This document shows, piece by piece, positions 55,401 through 57,291 of a DNA stretch of 57,291 bases. This DNA is from Methanosphaera sp. (GTDB lineage Archaea > Methanobacteriota > Methanobacteria > Methanobacteriales > Methanobacteriaceae). Position 1 is the first letter of the stretch. Every line of letters begins with the position of its first letter. Made by a program: the position numbers and the translations under genes. The DNA lies in NCBI GenBank assembly GCA_017430835.1, contig JAFRMD010000033.1, positions 1 to 57,291 of the forward strand, written 5' to 3'. A model generated the notes under the pieces. The model ran no database searches. It was not told the DNA's origin and saw nothing but the letters and a program-made list of their open reading frames with translations.

Positions 55401-57291
55401 TTAAAGAAGGAGTAGTGGTAGATGAAAACGGTAAGTTTGAATTGTCATATAACGCTACAAGCATAGGACTTCATAATGTAAATATAACCTATACTAATGA
55501 GACTACCTACTACATAAATTCAACTAACAAATCATCGTTCACTGTTAATCCTCGTTCAACTAATATGACTGTTGAGTTTAATGGTCCTATTAGGGTTGGT
55601 GAAAACTTAACCGTTTATGGTTATTTGGTTGATGAGCTAGGAGAAAAAGTTACCAATACTTACGTGAACATTACAGTAGGTACTGAAAAGGTTGAGAATG
55701 TTCGTGTTGACGGTAACGGTTACTATGAATACAACTTCACATTATCAACTCTTAAAACTTATGATATTGTGGTTGAGTATGTGAATGATACGGATTGGTA
55801 TACTAGCAGTACTAATAGGACTGAATATGAGTTAACTAAAATTCATACGATTACAAATGTTACAGTTGTAAGTGATAAGCTTTATAATGTTACATTTGAT
55901 GTTGTGGTTTGTGAAAATGAAACAGACTTTGATTCAGTTATTAAATCAGGTACTATTAGGGTTACGTTAAATGGTGAGACTAAGGTGTATGAGTTAACTG
56001 GTAGTACGACGCGTATTGTATTGGATGGTGATGTTAACATTACCACGACTGATCCTGTTTCACTTAAGGTGGAGTTTGTTGAAGACGGTTGTTATATTGG
56101 TAGTACTGGTATAAACAGTACAACTGGTGAAGTGATTACTTCATTTACTGCTAGTGCTTTAAATTCAAGTGTTACTGTTGAGATTTTAGGTCAACCGTTA
56201 ATTGTTGAAAAGGCATTTAATATTACTGGTCAGGTATTTGATGAGTATGGAAATAATGTAACTAGTGGTACTGTTGATATAATTGTTAACGGTGATGAAT
56301 CAAATCCAATCAGTGTACCTATTACATATAATGAAGATAGGGGAATGTATGTTTACTTGACTGAATACACTTCCATGATTGGTGGAGTAAACAATGTGAC
56401 CGTGTATTATAATGGTCAGAAAACCGGTCAAGGAAATGTTATGATTCTTCCATCAGAATGCAATACCTCCGTAAATGTTGATAAAATACCTACAACAACA
56501 AATGTTCAAGTGTTAAATACTACCTATGGTAATGCTACAATTTATGTGAATGTAACTAATGGAACTGATTCTAGTACTGATTTGGTTCCTGTTGGAAAAG
56601 TGGTTGTAAGCAATTGGTATACGGGTATGGTTTATGCTGAAATAATATTATCCGACTTAGAAAATCCTGGTGAATTTAATATTACTTTACCGTTAAAAGA
56701 TCAGGTAAATCGTGTAAAAGTATACTATTATGGTACCAACATATACAATGATAGTTATTATGCACAACATATTTCAGCTGATGATCCGAAAGACTACGTT
56801 GAAATTATATTAACACCGGAAGAAACTAATACAAATATTGTATTGCTCAATCCTGAAAGTGGTGAAGTAGTAGAAAATGTTGTACCCGGAGCTATAATTA
56901 ATGTTACTGGTAATGTATCTACACTAACTGGTGAAGGAGTACCTGTTGGAACAGTAAATATAACAGTATACAAATATAATGAAACTACCGGTGAATATGA
57001 TCCTTTAACTACTATTAATGGATTGGTAGTTAGTGGAGATTCGGATGATTCTGAAGTTACAGGTATATATCAGTATCTCTTTGATACAAGAGTAGTGGAT
57101 TTCGATACAAAGACTTTAAAACTAAAATTTGTAGCAAATTACAATGGATATTCATATGAATACAATGTTTCATGTAGTGATGATGCAATATTAACTCTTA
57201 ACAAATTCAGCACACAAATAACAGTCACTGCGGATAGTCCGGTTAAAGTTGGAAAATCTACAATTATCTCAGGTAAATTGGTAGATGAAGC
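52466..57291 (+). CDS. Adhesin-like protein 2, partial, runs off the right edge
   Basis: The frame is open for about 1608 codons. A signal peptide (KIFFIGLVVILLLGLSVVSA) is followed by a Lys/Asn/Thr-rich linker, a beta-helix region (LTIDGNGKTINGD and on), then Ig-like domains. Five repeats of about 96 residues start near 54395, 54683, 54971, 55259 and 55550 (consensus RNTNMTIENNETI.VGQ). There is no ATG at the start: the frame opens after TAA at 52460-52462, with GTG 52466, ATT 52469 or ATA 52475 as the first candidates. GGTGAT at 52465-52470 would suit ATA 52475. The first in-frame ATG is 52613, beyond the signal peptide. Probably surface-exposed and involved in adhesion. Confidence 0.85.
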   Translation, partial: MIRISKQKIFFIGLVVILLLGLSVVSAQDNQAVGKSVKIEKTVKNPANNMAKVNSKNKMVVTKDVTKKKVNNTKNNIKADTQTKQNSNKTNTTKNKEAKQITKNTIKNTKQATATATDYTSLKTILTTSTDEELTVTLDGDTFTSNGQITVANAIKKLTIDGNGKTINGDSKAFLKVTNLDLTIKNITITGCSNYDGSVLYQTGGETTIVNSTIKQNTLTSDDSSLGIIKVASGTLTLDNNTFDSNSVSTISGRHGFLIHTTQTSKIVNNIFIDNDCNDEPNGYAGLINRLVDEIHDNEYYDNYLSNYIDVSFLDHNDQTVISPTADFERDIEVKLSKNVYNDTVRNGTLTIGMGAGQFGSHYKTFDVVNGTAHVVITRAELTEYHNPSESDGRDTVYLDYDALDRSYHTNVGATMIIISEDIDPRDDVQVLITEYNKTLFVGETNTIKGNIGIKTGDGYWTDDGEHYLYYTEPFSDVLITLVIDDKTTTTTTRSDSDGNFELNYDTFNHTAGQVFFNIGIKKEGMFDIKEYFDDSDEESFTLKAYTNITLSAPDITIGETVTITGQVYIPVNGKNASVSSTVKNKRLNITINGGTPISIKITGGKISYQYTPTEMGEFTVTVSWGGTSSYLASSNTTKFRVSPAQTNMTIVNNETILVGQNVEIKGVLKVDNGAVVKNTNVTITVGSKTYENIAVNASGQYYLSCPIDEVGPHVITVTYINHTTGYFSSTNTSSVLVNPRNTNMTIENNESIIVGQEVSINGTVYDELGDTVGPTFVNITVGSTPIYNVQVNENGFFETTCLIDEVGTFVITVNYTSDNVNYTGSINMSEVQVIPRNTNMTIENNETILAGQEVTIKGTLYDEFGVIIPNTFVNITVGENSIENVPVDEYGNYSTTYKINEIGDYLITVIYNNDTTRYYSSTNTSSVKVIPRNTHIVIDDIESVLIGQNVTIKGTLYDELEEVVPNTKITIRIDETYIKEGVVVDENGKFELSYNATSIGLHNVNITYTNETTYYINSTNKSSFTVNPRSTNMTVEFNGPIRVGENLTVYGYLVDELGEKVTNTYVNITVGTEKVENVRVDGNGYYEYNFTLSTLKTYDIVVEYVNDTDWYTSSTNRTEYELTKIHTITNVTVVSDKLYNVTFDVVVCENETDFDSVIKSGTIRVTLNGETKVYELTGSTTRIVLDGDVNITTTDPVSLKVEFVEDGCYIGSTGINSTTGEVITSFTASALNSSVTVEILGQPLIVEKAFNITGQVFDEYGNNVTSGTVDIIVNGDESNPISVPITYNEDRGMYVYLTEYTSMIGGVNNVTVYYNGQKTGQGNVMILPSECNTSVNVDKIPTTTNVQVLNTTYGNATIYVNVTNGTDSSTDLVPVGKVVVSNWYTGMVYAEIILSDLENPGEFNITLPLKDQVNRVKVYYYGTNIYNDSYYAQHISADDPKDYVEIILTPEETNTNIVLLNPESGEVVENVVPGAIINVTGNVSTLTGEGVPVGTVNITVYKYNETTGEYDPLTTINGLVVSGDSDDSEVTGIYQYLFDTRVVDFDTKTLKLKFVANYNGYSYEYNVSCSDDAILTLNKFSTQITVTADSPVKVGKSTIISGKLVDE
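54395..55840 (+). repeat. Five Ig-like domain repeats in adhesin-like protein 2
   Basis: Units begin at 54395, 54683, 54971, 55259 and 55550, spaced 288, 288, 288 and 291 bp. Units two and three share an identical 36-nt stretch at their start (54683 and 54971), indicating recent duplication or gene conversion. Confidence 0.75.

Noticed and set aside
1..57291. tRNA, rRNA or other GC-rich structured RNA genes
   Set aside because: In AT-rich DNA such genes stand out by GC content and T-loop sequences; I found none by eye. A covariance-model scan would be decisive.

Overview
This AT-rich window reads as a chromosomal segment of a methanogen of the order Methanobacteriales, most likely Methanosphaera or a close gut relative. 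The evidence is the set of archaeal and methanogen marker genes: heterodisulfide reductase HdrC/HdrB, the F420 enzyme CofC, methanogenesis marker 8, two archaeal histones, Alba, sn-glycerol-1-phosphate dehydrogenase, geranylgeranyl reductase, archaeal-type ProS and RpiA, and two very large Asn/Thr-rich adhesin-like proteins. The species is an inference. I saw no rRNA, tRNA or CRISPR array.

Layout. 1-6.1 kb: N-terminal part of a TGT-like (archaeosine synthase-like) gene, the hdrCB operon, two small methanogen proteins of unknown function, a phosphodiesterase, and an aryl-CoA ligase/ACT pair. 6.1-9.6 kb (minus strand): thiD, cofC and a GNAT-SAP protein. 9.9-12.5 kb: two histone genes flanking a HIRAN + ARPP-1 operon. 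12.8-18.6 kb: proS, a small membrane protein, geranylgeranyl reductase, nifU-nifS and an M42 peptidase. 18.7-19.5 kb: a decayed insertion sequence. 19.6-22.5 kb: a three-gene ABC importer followed by the tail of a second, lost ATPase gene. 23-27.4 kb: aquaporin with a structured leader, egsA, a UPF0179 protein, rpiA, a CsoR-type repressor, and a small membrane protein behind a CsoR-like operator. 27.4-39 kb: endonuclease IV, surface-glycan genes (epimerase, GT4, GT2), cbiF, purA, a methyltransferase, GNAT, U32 protein, MscS and a monooxygenase. 39-42.3 kb: adhesin-like protein 1. 42.5-52 kb: mixed housekeeping and small genes, including Alba, marker 8, a tail-anchored protein and a decayed 3-hydroxyacyl-CoA dehydrogenase. 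52.4 kb to the end: adhesin-like protein 2, running off the window.

The most notable points are: (i) hdrB, a core methanogenesis gene, carries an in-frame TAG exactly between its two CCG domains; (ii) the aquaporin mRNA can fold its ribosome-binding site into a perfect hairpin; (iii) a CsoR-like operator lies between csoR and a 42-residue CGC-containing membrane protein; (iv) Alba and a tail-anchored repeat protein share an N-terminal SFTQxLRxxGxIxG motif; (v) an in-frame, internally deleted 3-hydroxyacyl-CoA dehydrogenase looks like the relic of a bacterial gene; (vi) perfect or near-perfect inverted repeats sit at the promoters of nifSU, the SpoIIM-family gene, the HIRAN/ARPP-1 operon and the ABC importer.
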